Assembly: GCF_017304615.1 (NCBI RefSeq)
Contig: NZ_JAFKLZ010000003.1
Location: 62,001-126,000 of the forward strand
Reading direction: 5' to 3'
Source of the DNA: Sphingomonas sp.
GTDB taxonomy: Bacteria > Pseudomonadota > Alphaproteobacteria > Sphingomonadales > Sphingomonadaceae
DNA: 64,000 bases
Shown piece by piece: positions 37,244 through 46,353 of the stretch. Position 1 is the first letter of the stretch; every line of letters starts with the position of its first letter. The translations under genes were made by a program, and so were the position numbers. The notes beneath the pieces are model-generated. The model saw nothing but the letters and a program-made list of their open reading frames with translations, had not been told where the DNA came from and ran no database searches.

Positions 37244-38211
37244 GAATGTGCTCCTTGGGCGTGGTGGATCGTGAGAAGGCGGTAGCTGCCGTCGGGCTCG
37301 AGCCCTTCGACGCGGACGAGTTCGGAAAGTCGGCGTTCGGTGCCCCGTCCGGTCAGCACAGCGATCACGTCGATCGTCTCAGCGATCAGCGCGCGCGGGA
37401 CATGCGCGATGGCCTCAAGGATCAGCTGCTCCAGCCGGTGCAGCGCGGCAGTTGCGGTGCCGGCATGGATCGTCCCGATCCCGCCGGGATGACCGGTGCC
37501 CCAGGCTTTCAAGAGGTCGAGCGCTTCGGGACCGCGTACCTCACCAATCGGGATGCGGTCGGGGCGCAAGCGCAGGCTCGACCGCACGAGATCGGTCATG
37601 GTGACGCCGGGCGCAGTCCTGAGCGCCACGACATTGGCGGCATCGCACCGCAGCTCGCGCGTGTCCTCGATCAGGATGATGCGATCCTGGCCGCCCGAGG
37701 CGACCGCCAACAACGCGTTGGTCAGCGTGGTCTTGCCGGTCGATGTGCCGCCGGCGACCAGGATGTTGGCACGGGTCTGCACCGCTTGCGCGAGATAGGC
37801 CGCCGCGGTCGCGGTCATCGTCCCGGCGGCGACATAGTCGGCCAGTGCAAGTGGTAGGCTTGCCGGTCGCCGGATCGAGAAGACCGGCTCCGTCACCACC
37901 GGCGGCAACAGGCCTTCGAACCGCTCGCCGCCTTCCGGCAGCTCCGCCGAGACTCGCGGTGAACCGCGATGGACTTCGGCGCCGACATGGTGCGCGACGA
38001 GACGGATGATCCGCTCTGCCTGCATTGGCGACAGCCGTTCTTCAGTCCTCGCCATGCCGCTGTCGAGCCGATCGACCCAGAGCCGGCCGTCGGCATTGAG
38101 CATCACCTCGGCAACATTGGGTTCGTCGAGCCAGGCCGCGATCGCCGGACCCAGCGCGCTCTTCAGCATCGCTGTGCCGCGCGCGTGAACGATGGCCGAT
38201 GGCTGGGTCAC
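37240..38211 (-). CDS. trbB: TrbB/VirB11-type conjugal transfer ATPase
   Basis: A 323-residue hexameric secretion ATPase: N-terminal [20 protein letters not shown], Walker [11 protein letters not shown] at about residue 152, [10 protein letters not shown], the Asp box and [29 protein letters not shown]. It is the first gene of the trb operon here. A coupling protein (traG) and a CopG-like gene often precede trbB in related elements; both are absent, and a different, divergent operon begins 320 bp away. Confidence 0.95.
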   Translation of the reverse strand: MTQPSAIVHARGTAMLKSALGPAIAAWLDEPNVAEVMLNADGRLWVDRLDSGMARTEERLSPMQAERIIRLVAHHVGAEVHRGSPRVSAELPEGGERFEGLLPPVVTEPVFSIRRPASLPLALADYVAAGTMTATAAAYLAQAVQTRANILVAGGTSTGKTTLTNALLAVASGGQDRIILIEDTRELRCDAANVVALRTAPGVTMTDLVRSSLRLRPDRIPIGEVRGPEALDLLKAWGTGHPGGIGTIHAGTATAALHRLEQLILEAIAHVPRALIAETIDVIAVLTGRGTERRLSELVRVEGLEPDGSYRLLTIHHAQGAHS

Positions 38212-38531
38212 TTGGGGCTGTCTCCGTTGGTTCGGACCGCGCCATCACGGCGTCGGAGACAGGTAAAGAATGCGAATTCTGAGCGGTTACAACAGCATTC
38301 GAAGGGTGTCGTAGGAGCGGCGGCATTCGGATAAAATGCGGCGGGCTAGCCACTGGCGATCCAGGGTGAGCCCACCCTATGCACTCTATCCAGAGCGAAT
38401 CGCATCGTCGGTCGCGGGCGATCTTGGTACGTTTTGAAACGGGGCTCGCATGATCCAAGGAGCATCGTTTCTTGCAACGAGAGAGAAAACAGAGCATCTT
38501 GTTGTAAACAACAAGATCGTGGGCTGATTTC
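38212..38531. other. Divergent control region between trbB and the MerR-like gene
   Basis: 320 bp in which I can support no gene. It holds a hairpin AGGGTG-N4-CACCCT (38363-38378) and, at the right end, a perfect 10-bp-arm palindrome (38496-38517). Promoters for the leftward trb operon and the rightward defence-like operon should both lie here. In related elements traG and a relaxase gene would be expected near this point. Confidence 0.6.
38496..38517. promoter_or_regulatory. Palindrome ahead of the MerR-like regulator
   Basis: Perfect 10-bp arms ATCTTGTTGT (38496-38505) and ACAACAAGAT (38508-38517) around AA. It ends 14 bp before the GTG start of the HTH gene, a typical place for an autoregulatory operator that would control the whole methyltransferase-nuclease operon. 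Confidence 0.7.
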
Positions 38532-39014
38532 GTGACGGTTCTCTATACCCCTGGCCAGCTTCGCAGCGCGATATCGATCGCCCCGGAAACCTATCGCCAC
38601 TGGAAGAAGGCGCTGGCTCCTTTACGAAGGGGACGAGGACATAGTCCGTGCTTCAGCTCAGGCGATCTCGTCGCCGTTTCGGTCATACGATCGCTGGCGA
38701 TAGATATGGCGGTGCGCGTCGGCGCATTGACGCCGATCGCCGAACCCCTGTTCGAGCTGTGCAACCTGTCACCCTGGCCGACGCTGGAGCGCGCCAAGTT
38801 GGTCATCGATGTGGCGAGTGCGCAATTGCAGCTCCGCCCGGAGCTTGCCGAGATCGTTAGCGATCAGCCGCTGATCACCATCCCCCTGGGTCCGATGGTG
38901 GCGCGTCTTCGGGAGCAGTTGCTGGCGGCAAGCGATGACCGGGAGCAAACGTCGCTTCGTTTTCCGCCGATGCCGATCAGCGCTTCAGCCTCTGCGCGGG
39001 GAGGCCGGCTGTGA
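38532..39014 (+). CDS. MerR-like HTH protein leading the methyltransferase operon
   Basis: A 160-residue protein with a GTG start. LYTPGQLRSAISIAPETYRHWKKALAPLRRG, then CFSSGDLVAVSVIRSLAIDMAVRVGALTPIAEPLFELC, resembles the winged MerR-type HTH found in regulators of mobile defence modules; the C-terminal half (SDQPLITIPLGPMVARLREQLL) looks like a dimerisation part. It overlaps the methyltransferase GTG start (GTGA), so it is made with it. It probably represses the operon through the palindrome just upstream, which would limit the risk of nuclease expression before methylation is complete. Function is inferred. Confidence 0.7.
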   Translation: MTVLYTPGQLRSAISIAPETYRHWKKALAPLRRGRGHSPCFSSGDLVAVSVIRSLAIDMAVRVGALTPIAEPLFELCNLSPWPTLERAKLVIDVASAQLQLRPELAEIVSDQPLITIPLGPMVARLREQLLAASDDREQTSLRFPPMPISASASARGGRL

Positions 39015-41500
39015 ACGCCGTCGAACGCATCGCACTAGCCGTCCAGGAAGCCGGCTACCGCTCGGAAGCGGTCGTCCGCGACTATGCCTTCGCGGACGTA
39101 TTGGTCGACACCAACACGACCCGGACAGTGCCGCTTGTCGCCTTCACGCGAACGCCCCCGTCATATCGGTCCGCGGCGCTCGCGGTCGTGAACGGCGATG
39201 GTCGCCATGCCGTCGATCTGGTGAATGAGCACAGGGCACTCGGTGCGCCTCTGCTATTCGTCATCGAGAATGAAGAAGTGACCGTCTGGCAGGTCAGAAG
39301 CGTCGATCCTCCCCGCGCGATCGAAAAGATCAAGCTTGCTGATCTGACAGCCTTGTTCGCCCGCAATCAGGTGAACTGGCATCCGGATGCCATCCACCGC
39401 GCCAAGTCGGTCGGCACCGCCGGCGGGAGCTACCAGCTCGATTTCGTCGATCTTGGGCTGCTGCCCGCGATCGAAGGCGAGATCCACCTCAAGCTGGATC
39501 GCCTGCTGGTCGAGACGCTCGATCTGGTGCGGAAAGCGCCCGGTGGAGATCGCCTCGATCCGCGCACGCTCTTCCGCGTCGTGTTTCGCCTACTTGCCGC
39601 AAAGGTGCTGCAGGATCGTCGCCATCCCTATGCCGATGGCTGGAATCCCGAAGACCTAGTGTCGGTTCTGACCGGTATCGAGACCTATTATACACTAGGG
39701 GCGATCGGTGGGTCCGCGAACACGGCGCTGCCGGCGATGTTCAATGCCGCATGGCGGCATCTGCGTGCGGGCATCAGTTTTTCAAACATCTCGTCCGACG
39801 ATCTCGCCTTCGTGTACGAGAACACGCTGGTGACGCCGGAAACACGGAAGCTGTTCGGGACGCACAGTACACCACGCCAGGTGGCGGAATATGTCGTTCA
39901 ACGCCTCGAACTGCACAATCATAAACCCGAAGATATCAGGATCTACGAGCCATTCGCCGGCGCCGGGGTGTTTCTGGTGTCGGCGCTGCGCCACCTGCGC
40001 GATCTCCTGCCCGTGGAATGGTCGGACCAGCAGCGCCACGATTTCCTTATCGGCCATATTTCCGGCGACGAGGTCGATCCCTTTGCGTGCGAGGTGGCGA
40101 CTCTGTCGCTGATCCTCGCCGACTATCCCAATCACAATGGCTGGCATGTCGAAGAGGCCGATCTGTTCGCCGACGGCGCGCTGGCACGCCGGATCGGTGC
40201 GAACAACGTGATTGTCTGCAATCCGCCATTCGAAGCCTTCGATCCCGCCGATAAGGATCGCTACGCGGTCGCGAGCGAAACGCATTCGAAGGCGATCGCT
40301 GCGCTCAGCGCCGCAATTGACGCGAAACCGCTTGCCCTCGGATTTGTACTGCCACGATCGTTTATCCTCGAACGCCAGTTCGCGGAACAGCGGCGTCGGA
40401 TCGAAAGTCTCTACGGCTGCGTCGAGATCCTCAAGCTACCAGACGGGATTTTTGGCGCGTCGGACGTCGAGTCATCAGCGGTCATTGCGCGCGATCTGCG
40501 CACGCCAGTTGCAAAAACGATCGCGCTCCGTTCGACCGAGGTCGCTGAACGCGACCGTTCGTCCTTCCTTAAAACCGGGCAAACAACGGTCCATCGCGAT
40601 GTGACCCGCGCCGTCGATGACCAGCCTGCAGGCCGCCTTTGGATACCGCCGCTGAACGACCTGTGGGACTATCTGAAGAACCATCCAAGGCTCAGCTCGG
40701 TTCTAAGGCCAAGCCGAGGGCTAGAGTGGACCTACAGCCAGGACCAGGCGACCAGCGATACGGAGAAGCCGGGATACCGGCTGGGCTTTGCCAATGCGCG
40801 CCACCTTCAACAATATCTGCCGCCTCGACCAATCTGGTTGGATTTCCAACCCGATCATCTGCGTCGGGGTGGCGCGCATGACTGGGCACAACCCAAAATC
40901 ATCGCAAGCGCCACGCGCCTGAGCCGCGGCGCATGGTGCATTGGCGCCTTCGCCGACCCGGAAGGCCTGCTCTGTTCGCAACAGTTTTTCGGTCTCTGGC
41001 CTGTCGCCCCGTCGAGCTCGTCCGAGCTGCTCGCGTTGTCGGGCGTTCTCAATGGGCCGGTCGCCAACGCCTTTCTCGCAGTGAACTCACCGAAAGATCG
41101 GTTCCGGGCCTCTGTTGTAGGCGATATTCCGATGCCGGTGTCTCTGTCCGTGAAGTTGGAAGAGCTGGTCCATAACTATGTCGCCCTTGTCCAGGCGCCG
41201 CCGATATTGGCTGGCGCAGATAACGAGCTTACGCGGTTGCTGGCCCAGATCGATGCCGCTGTCCTTGAAGCTTATGACCTTCCGCTGAGACTTGAGCGGC
41301 AGCTTTTGGCGTTTTTCGAAGGCTCTGAACGTCCCGTTCCCCACGGCTGGCAACATTGGGACAATCTCTACCCCGTGCCAGGATTGAACCTAGCCGAACG
41401 GGTATCGGGGCGCTTCAGACCTGGCGGAGACTGGGTCCGGAAGATTTTCCAACCCTTGCCCGAGGACCAGCTGTCGTTGCTCCGCGACTATGTGGCCTAG
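39011..41500 (+). CDS. N6-adenine DNA methyltransferase, Eco57I/type I-like
   Basis: An 829-residue protein with a GTG start overlapping the previous stop. The methyltransferase core is clear: motif I IYEPFAGAGVFL (residues 311-322), an acidic motif GDEVDPFAC (352-360) and motif IV NPPF (404-407), which marks m6A enzymes. The first 300 residues contain a domain of unknown role and a helical part, and the C-terminal 330 residues (after about 500) are of the size of a target-recognition domain. I see no PD-(D/E)xK or helicase motif, so it appears to be a modification-only subunit. It is in one operon with a PIN protein and a nuclease-methyltransferase fusion. Confidence 0.82.
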   Translation: MNAVERIALAVQEAGYRSEAVVRDYAFADVLVDTNTTRTVPLVAFTRTPPSYRSAALAVVNGDGRHAVDLVNEHRALGAPLLFVIENEEVTVWQVRSVDPPRAIEKIKLADLTALFARNQVNWHPDAIHRAKSVGTAGGSYQLDFVDLGLLPAIEGEIHLKLDRLLVETLDLVRKAPGGDRLDPRTLFRVVFRLLAAKVLQDRRHPYADGWNPEDLVSVLTGIETYYTLGAIGGSANTALPAMFNAAWRHLRAGISFSNISSDDLAFVYENTLVTPETRKLFGTHSTPRQVAEYVVQRLELHNHKPEDIRIYEPFAGAGVFLVSALRHLRDLLPVEWSDQQRHDFLIGHISGDEVDPFACEVATLSLILADYPNHNGWHVEEADLFADGALARRIGANNVIVCNPPFEAFDPADKDRYAVASETHSKAIAALSAAIDAKPLALGFVLPRSFILERQFAEQRRRIESLYGCVEILKLPDGIFGASDVESSAVIARDLRTPVAKTIALRSTEVAERDRSSFLKTGQTTVHRDVTRAVDDQPAGRLWIPPLNDLWDYLKNHPRLSSVLRPSRGLEWTYSQDQATSDTEKPGYRLGFANARHLQQYLPPRPIWLDFQPDHLRRGGAHDWAQPKIIASATRLSRGAWCIGAFADPEGLLCSQQFFGLWPVAPSSSSELLALSGVLNGPVANAFLAVNSPKDRFRASVVGDIPMPVSLSVKLEELVHNYVALVQAPPILAGADNELTRLLAQIDAAVLEAYDLPLRLERQLLAFFEGSERPVPHGWQHWDNLYPVPGLNLAERVSGRFRPGGDWVRKIFQPLPEDQLSLLRDYVA

Positions 41501-41506
41501 AGGAGA

Positions 41507-42010
41507 ATGGACGCCTATCTTCTCGATACGACGATCCTGTCCATCTATCTGGATCCGACGCATCCCCATCATGCCGAAAAGAGCCTGTCGCTGGCGGCGC
41601 TGCCTGCCGACAGCCCGCGCTTCATTTCCGCCGTCGCGCTCGCTGAACTCGGTTTCGGCACCAAACTTGCCGCCGCGATCGGCAAGGGGAATCTGGCGGC
41701 CCTGGAGGCGATGCTAGTTCAGGCCCGCTCGCATGCGGTCATCGCCATCACACATCATACGGCGTCGGTTTATGCCGAGGTGAAGGCGCGCATCGCGCAG
41801 AAATATCTGGCAAAGGTGCTCCGAAAGGACCGCCCGAAATATATCGAGGAATGGGTCGACAAAGCCACCGGCCAGAAGCTCGGGATTGATGAGAACGACC
41901 TCTGGATGTGCGCGCAGGCTAAGGAGCGCGACCTGATCTTCGTGACCGCCGATGGCCGGATGAAGCGCATCCCGGATGCCGATCCCGACGTAAGATTGCT
42001 CACGATATGA
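41507..42010 (+). CDS. PIN-domain ribonuclease-like protein
   Basis: A 167-residue PIN protein. The acidic residues that bind metal are in place: Asp7 (LLDTTIL), Glu47 (VALAELGFG), Asp131 within GIDENDLWMCAQAKERDL, and Asp149 (FVTADGRM). This is the VapC-like layout and length is a little over the usual 130-150. No VapB-like antitoxin is next to it. It sits 6 bp after the methyltransferase, preceded by GAGGAGA, and before the nuclease-methyltransferase gene, so it is likely a component of the same defence unit or a separate toxin captured into it. Confidence 0.82.
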   Translation: MDAYLLDTTILSIYLDPTHPHHAEKSLSLAALPADSPRFISAVALAELGFGTKLAAAIGKGNLAALEAMLVQARSHAVIAITHHTASVYAEVKARIAQKYLAKVLRKDRPKYIEEWVDKATGQKLGIDENDLWMCAQAKERDLIFVTADGRMKRIPDADPDVRLLTI

Positions 42011-42089
42011 GCGCGGCCTTGCTGTGGCCGGCGCTGGAAGAGATAGTCTTCTCGGTTCACCGCCCCGGTGCTCCGAGCCTTTTCGATCC

Positions 42090-45000
42090 ATGTCGGGCAC
42101 GTCGCGCCCGCTGAAAGGTTTCCGGTTGTCCACGCCACTTTCAGAGTCGATCGCAGCCTACTGCGCCGACACGCGCAATCTGGAAGCGCTCCCGTCATCG
42201 ACGGAAACGACCTTCTATCCAGATGTGCGCACCTTGCTCGCGTCCGTCCTGAAATCCGAAAAGCTGCCGTTCGATGTCCGGACCGGCACTTCGGAAAAAG
42301 GCGCTGCCAGCCATGACATGCCGGACTTCGTGCTCGGTGATGGCGCGCTCTTTGTCGGCGTATTCGGCGAGGTCAAACGCGCCAGCACGACGTTAGAAGA
42401 TCTCGCTGCATCAACCGAGCAGAAGGATCAGATCGGGCGTTACCTCGCGCAAACGGGCGTCGTTCTGCTGTGCAATGTCCGCGGCTTCGGCCTACTCGTG
42501 TGCGACCCGGCCTATATAAGAGACGGCGTGACGCCGGTGCCGCCGGACAAGCGGGTGCTGCAGAAAACGGTCGATTTGTGGGCAGCGGTCACCGGCGGTG
42601 CCAAACCAAAGGTCGATGCCGAAGCCGTCGCCGCGCTCATCGACATCGTTACCCACGCCGTCACCGACCTGGCGAGGATCGGCGCGCCGTCGGATCTCGC
42701 CAAAATCCTCGCGCGGCAGGCCCGCGACGCGAAGGACGCGCTGCCCGGCGATCTCAAGCCGCTCAAGCCGCTGCTCGACGACTATCATCAGGCACTCGGC
42801 CTCGCCTTCGACATCGACGACGAAAAAGGGGCGCGCTTCTTCCGCTCATCGCTCGTCCAGTCGGTTTTCTATGCGCTGTTCGCCGCGTGGATCCTGTGGG
42901 ACAAAGAGGCGGACGCGGAAGCGGTGTTCGACATCGACGATGCCCACAGCTTCCTCCCCATTCCTTTCCTCGACGCGTTGCTGCACGACATTCGCCACCC
43001 GGCGCGCATGAAACATCTCGGGCTCGAACCGTATCTGGCGCGGGCGATCGCCACGCTGAATCGGGTAGATCGTCCGCTGTTTCGCGGACGGATGACCTTC
43101 CCGACGATCGATGGCGAAACCTCGACCGCGGCCATCACCTATTTCTACGAACCGTTCCTTGAGGCGTTCGATCCCAAGCTGCGCGAGGATCTCGGCGTCT
43201 GGTACACGCCGCCCGAGGTTGTCCGCTATCAGGTCCGGCGCGTCCACTATCTGCTCAAGACCGAACTCGGCCGCGCACGAGGCCTGGCCGATCCCGGTGT
43301 GATCGTGCTCGATCCCTGCTGCGGGACCGGCGCCTATCTTCTCGAGGTCGCCCGCTGCATTGCCGAAGAACTGATCGCGGAAGGCGACGCCACCACCGTC
43401 GGGCTGGAACTGACACGGGCGTTTCAGGACCGCGTCATCGGCTTCGAGATTCTGACCGCGCCCTTCGCGATCGCCCAGTTGCAGCTCTATTTGCTGCTGG
43501 AGCAGCTCGGCGCGAAACCGGATCCCGACAGGCGCCTTGCCGTCTATCTGACGAACGCGCTGTCGGGCTGGCACGAGCATGGCGACGTCAAACTCAATTT
43601 TCCCGAGATGCGCGAGGAGTTCGACGCCTCCCAGCAGGTGAAGCGCGAGGCCAAGATCATCGTCGTCATCGGCAACCCGCCTTATGACCGCTTCACCGGC
43701 GCGGCGCAGGCGGAAGAGGCTGAGCTGGTAGCTCATTACAAGGGAATCGAGCTGGTCGAGCAAAAGACCAAGGACGGCCTGGTCAAGCTCGACAGTTTCG
43801 GCCGCCCCTTGATGAAGCAGAAGGGCAGCAGCAGGCTCTATGAGGAGTTCGGGGTCAGGAAGCAGCTGCTTGACGATCTTTACGTTCGCTTTCTCCGGTT
43901 GGCCGAAGAGCGGATCGGGATCGCCGCCGACTATGGTGTGGTCTCCTACATCTCCAACTCCTCCTATCTGACGGGCCGGTCCCACCCGCTGATGCGACGG
44001 TCGCTGCTGTCGAATTTCCATGCCGTTTGGGTCGACAACCTCAACGGCGATAAATATCGCACCGGCAAGGTTATCCCCAAGGGTCTGCCCGGCGCCGGCA
44101 CGCGCGACGACAGCGTGTTCACCACGGACATGGACTCGCGCGGTATCCAGCCCGGCACGGCGATCGTTACATGGATCAAGCGCGCCGAGGCGCCGACCGC
44201 GCCGGCCGCCACCCAGGTCCACTATCGCGATTTCTGGGGTCCAGCCGCGCGGAAACGCGAAGCGCTGATCGCCAGCCTGTCGAGCGGGGAGGCGATCGTC
44301 CCCGGCGAGGCGCCGGCCTATGAGGATATTCATCCCAGCGCCGAAGGACGCTGGCGGCTCTCGCCGCGCGTGATCGAGGGCGGCTTCGAGGCCTGGCCGG
44401 CGCTCGACGAACTATTCCCAACAAAATTCCAGGGAGTGAATCACAATCGAGGCGTCGAAGGCGGCGTGATCGACGCAGATACCGCCACGCTGACGACCAG
44501 GGTCCGGAAATACTTTGACGCCGAAAGCTTTCAGAGCGCCGCTCTTGCCGCTCCCGAAATCGCTGAAGCGAAAGCGCGGTATAAACCGGAAAAGGCGTGG
44601 GCTGCCCTCAAGGAAGAGGGACATTTTAAGACCGACAGCGTGAAGCCGTTTCTGACTTTCCCGCTTGATCAGCGGAATATCTATTACGTCGAGAAACACA
44701 AATGGCTCAATGAGGCCCGGCCGGAATTCTCGCAAAACCTCGCCGACAACGAATGGCTGATCACCGTTCCGGAACCGCGCAAGGTATCCGAGACGTGGCC
44801 GCTTTACGCCACCACGCTGGTAAATCTGCATGTCCATGAACGTGGTTCGGTGGTTTTCCCGCGCGAGACGATCAGCAACGACCTGCTTGCGCACCGCGAT
44901 GCCAATATCGCCGAGCCGGCTTGGCGGGTCCTGCGCGAGCATTTTGGCCTCTCCGGGGAACGCAGCGGCGATGCCGCACGACTCTTGGTCCGCAGATTAT

Positions 45001-45656
45001 TCCGTGTCTCCTTCGCCCTGCTCCATGCCCCGAGCTATCAGACTGAACATAAAAGCGCGCTGTCCAGCGATTGGGCTCATATTCCCATTCCGAAGAACAC
45101 CGACCTGTTCGATAAAATGGTGGACGCCGGCGAGAAGGTCGTGCGCCTGCTCGACGCCAATAGGGATGCGCGCGACGTAATCGACGCCGTGCTGACGCCC
45201 GCGCGCTCCGCCCTTCTCGGACAGCTCCGCCGGGTCGATGGCGCACAAGTCTCGTCGGACGACCTTAAGCTGACGGTGACATATTGGGGCGGCGGCAAGG
45301 GCAAATGGACCCCACGCCCATTCACCGATCCCGAGCTGCCCGACGCGGCGTGGGATCAAATGTGGGGAGATCACACCGGGGATCTTTTCCTGAACGATGA
45401 AGCGCATTTTGCGCATGTTCCAGAGGCGGTATGGGGGTATCAGCTCGGCGGCTATCCCGTGCTCAAGAAGTGGCTCGGCTACCGCCAAGCTGACCGCCGG
45501 GTGGGCCACGGAATCACCGACGAGGAGCGCCGCTGGCTGCGGCAAATGATCCAGCGGATTGCAGCGCTTCTTGCACTTAGATCGACTCTCGACACACTTT
45601 ATCAACAAGCCGTGGCAGAATGTTTTTTGGCGGGCGAGCTTGGTCTCAGGGTTTAA
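42090..45656 (+). CDS. Nuclease-methyltransferase fusion, type ISP/IIG-like restriction enzyme
   Basis: About 1188 residues. Near the N-terminus, MPDFVLGDGALFVGVFGEVKRA gives a PD-(D/E)xK nuclease signature (Asp79, Glu94, Lys96 from this start). The m6A methyltransferase core has motif I VLDPCCGTGAYLLEV at about residue 405 and motif IV NPPYDRF at about 530. The C-terminal half (HVHERGSVVFPRE, WLGYRQADRR and so on) resembles the specificity domain of type ISP enzymes. I see no helicase Walker motifs between nuclease and methyltransferase, which separates it from LlaGI-type enzymes. The start is uncertain: GTG at 42024, ATG at 42090 or TTG near 42126. Confidence 0.8.
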   Translation: MSGTSRPLKGFRLSTPLSESIAAYCADTRNLEALPSSTETTFYPDVRTLLASVLKSEKLPFDVRTGTSEKGAASHDMPDFVLGDGALFVGVFGEVKRASTTLEDLAASTEQKDQIGRYLAQTGVVLLCNVRGFGLLVCDPAYIRDGVTPVPPDKRVLQKTVDLWAAVTGGAKPKVDAEAVAALIDIVTHAVTDLARIGAPSDLAKILARQARDAKDALPGDLKPLKPLLDDYHQALGLAFDIDDEKGARFFRSSLVQSVFYALFAAWILWDKEADAEAVFDIDDAHSFLPIPFLDALLHDIRHPARMKHLGLEPYLARAIATLNRVDRPLFRGRMTFPTIDGETSTAAITYFYEPFLEAFDPKLREDLGVWYTPPEVVRYQVRRVHYLLKTELGRARGLADPGVIVLDPCCGTGAYLLEVARCIAEELIAEGDATTVGLELTRAFQDRVIGFEILTAPFAIAQLQLYLLLEQLGAKPDPDRRLAVYLTNALSGWHEHGDVKLNFPEMREEFDASQQVKREAKIIVVIGNPPYDRFTGAAQAEEAELVAHYKGIELVEQKTKDGLVKLDSFGRPLMKQKGSSRLYEEFGVRKQLLDDLYVRFLRLAEERIGIAADYGVVSYISNSSYLTGRSHPLMRRSLLSNFHAVWVDNLNGDKYRTGKVIPKGLPGAGTRDDSVFTTDMDSRGIQPGTAIVTWIKRAEAPTAPAATQVHYRDFWGPAARKREALIASLSSGEAIVPGEAPAYEDIHPSAEGRWRLSPRVIEGGFEAWPALDELFPTKFQGVNHNRGVEGGVIDADTATLTTRVRKYFDAESFQSAALAAPEIAEAKARYKPEKAWAALKEEGHFKTDSVKPFLTFPLDQRNIYYVEKHKWLNEARPEFSQNLADNEWLITVPEPRKVSETWPLYATTLVNLHVHERGSVVFPRETISNDLLAHRDANIAEPAWRVLREHFGLSGERSGDAARLLVRRLFRVSFALLHAPSYQTEHKSALSSDWAHIPIPKNTDLFDKMVDAGEKVVRLLDANRDARDVIDAVLTPARSALLGQLRRVDGAQVSSDDLKLTVTYWGGGKGKWTPRPFTDPELPDAAWDQMWGDHTGDLFLNDEAHFAHVPEAVWGYQLGGYPVLKKWLGYRQADRRVGHGITDEERRWLRQMIQRIAALLALRSTLDTLYQQAVAECFLAGELGLRV

Positions 45657-45667
45657 GAATTTTAAAC
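45651..45667. promoter_or_regulatory. AT-rich dyad and promoter region of the ImmA/IrrE operon
   Basis: GTTTAA-GAATT-TTAAAC is a perfect 6-bp-arm dyad that overlaps the stop of the restriction gene. A TTGACG hexamer follows at 45672, with TCAAAT 17 nt later as a weak -10. The XRE-ImmA protein two genes on is the likely binder. Confidence 0.5.
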
Positions 45668-45727
45668 GCATTGACGTGCTAACTTTTATCTGCTCAAATG
45701 AGGTGTGAAAAGTTAACAGGGGTGGTC

Positions 45728-46345
45728 ATGGCGGTCCTCGCAGAAGAATTTGAAGTCGCACCCCGCCTCGAGCAGCTTCGCGTGACCAGGGCGGAGCTGC
45801 TCCAGGTCGTCCGCGCCGCGGTCGGCGCTCGGCGCAACGCCACGCCCTTTCATCCGCTCAGCGCAGGCGGGCTGCTCGCCTACCTCGCAGGCACCGAACA
45901 TCTTCGCCGCGTATTTCTGCCGCAGGGCTGGCAGACATGCCGGCGTGACAATATCGAATCGATCTTCCACGCCGAGATCGGCATCAAAATCGTCTATCAG
46001 AATGCCGACCGTGCGGGGGATCCCATCTGCGATCCGATTGCCGCCTCGAAAAAGGGAGCCGGCGCGGCACGCGCTGTCGAGCTTGGCCAATATGACCTCT
46101 TCCCCGAAGTGCGGGAGCAGGAAGTGGCCGAGATCACGGCGGCGACATGGTATCTGTTCGTCTATGCCGACGGTCCCGACGTTCGTGCTGAGCTTTCCTG
46201 CCCTGTCGCGATCAACGACGAGCAGTTCGACCAATTCCACGAGCGCATCCTCCTCGTGCAGAAGGGCGATTGGGATAATCCCGACCCGCTGGCGGACGAC
46301 GCGCCCCCGGTCGATTTCGAGGTGTCTGTTTCGCGTAAGAACTGA
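45728..46345 (+). CDS. Hypothetical protein, first gene of the ImmA/IrrE operon
   Basis: A 205-residue protein from the ATG at 45728 (an upstream ATG at 45698 adds 10 residues). No family recognised with certainty. The sequence is soluble and acidic towards the C-terminus, with LRVTRAELLQVVRAAVGARRNATPFHPLSAGGLLAYLAGTEHLR in the first half and WYLFVYADGPDVRAELSCPVA and NDEQFDQFHERILLV in the second, as in proteins that pair with an XRE-ImmA partner on genomic islands. It ends 8 bp before that partner. A substrate or regulatory partner of the ImmA protease is one possibility; this is a guess. Confidence 0.6.
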   Translation: MAVLAEEFEVAPRLEQLRVTRAELLQVVRAAVGARRNATPFHPLSAGGLLAYLAGTEHLRRVFLPQGWQTCRRDNIESIFHAEIGIKIVYQNADRAGDPICDPIAASKKGAGAARAVELGQYDLFPEVREQEVAEITAATWYLFVYADGPDVRAELSCPVAINDEQFDQFHERILLVQKGDWDNPDPLADDAPPVDFEVSVSRKN

Positions 46346-46353
46346 CGATTGCT

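Noticed and set aside
38212-38531. CopG-like or traG gene fragment upstream of trbB
   Set aside because: No frame in this gap on either strand shows related residues.
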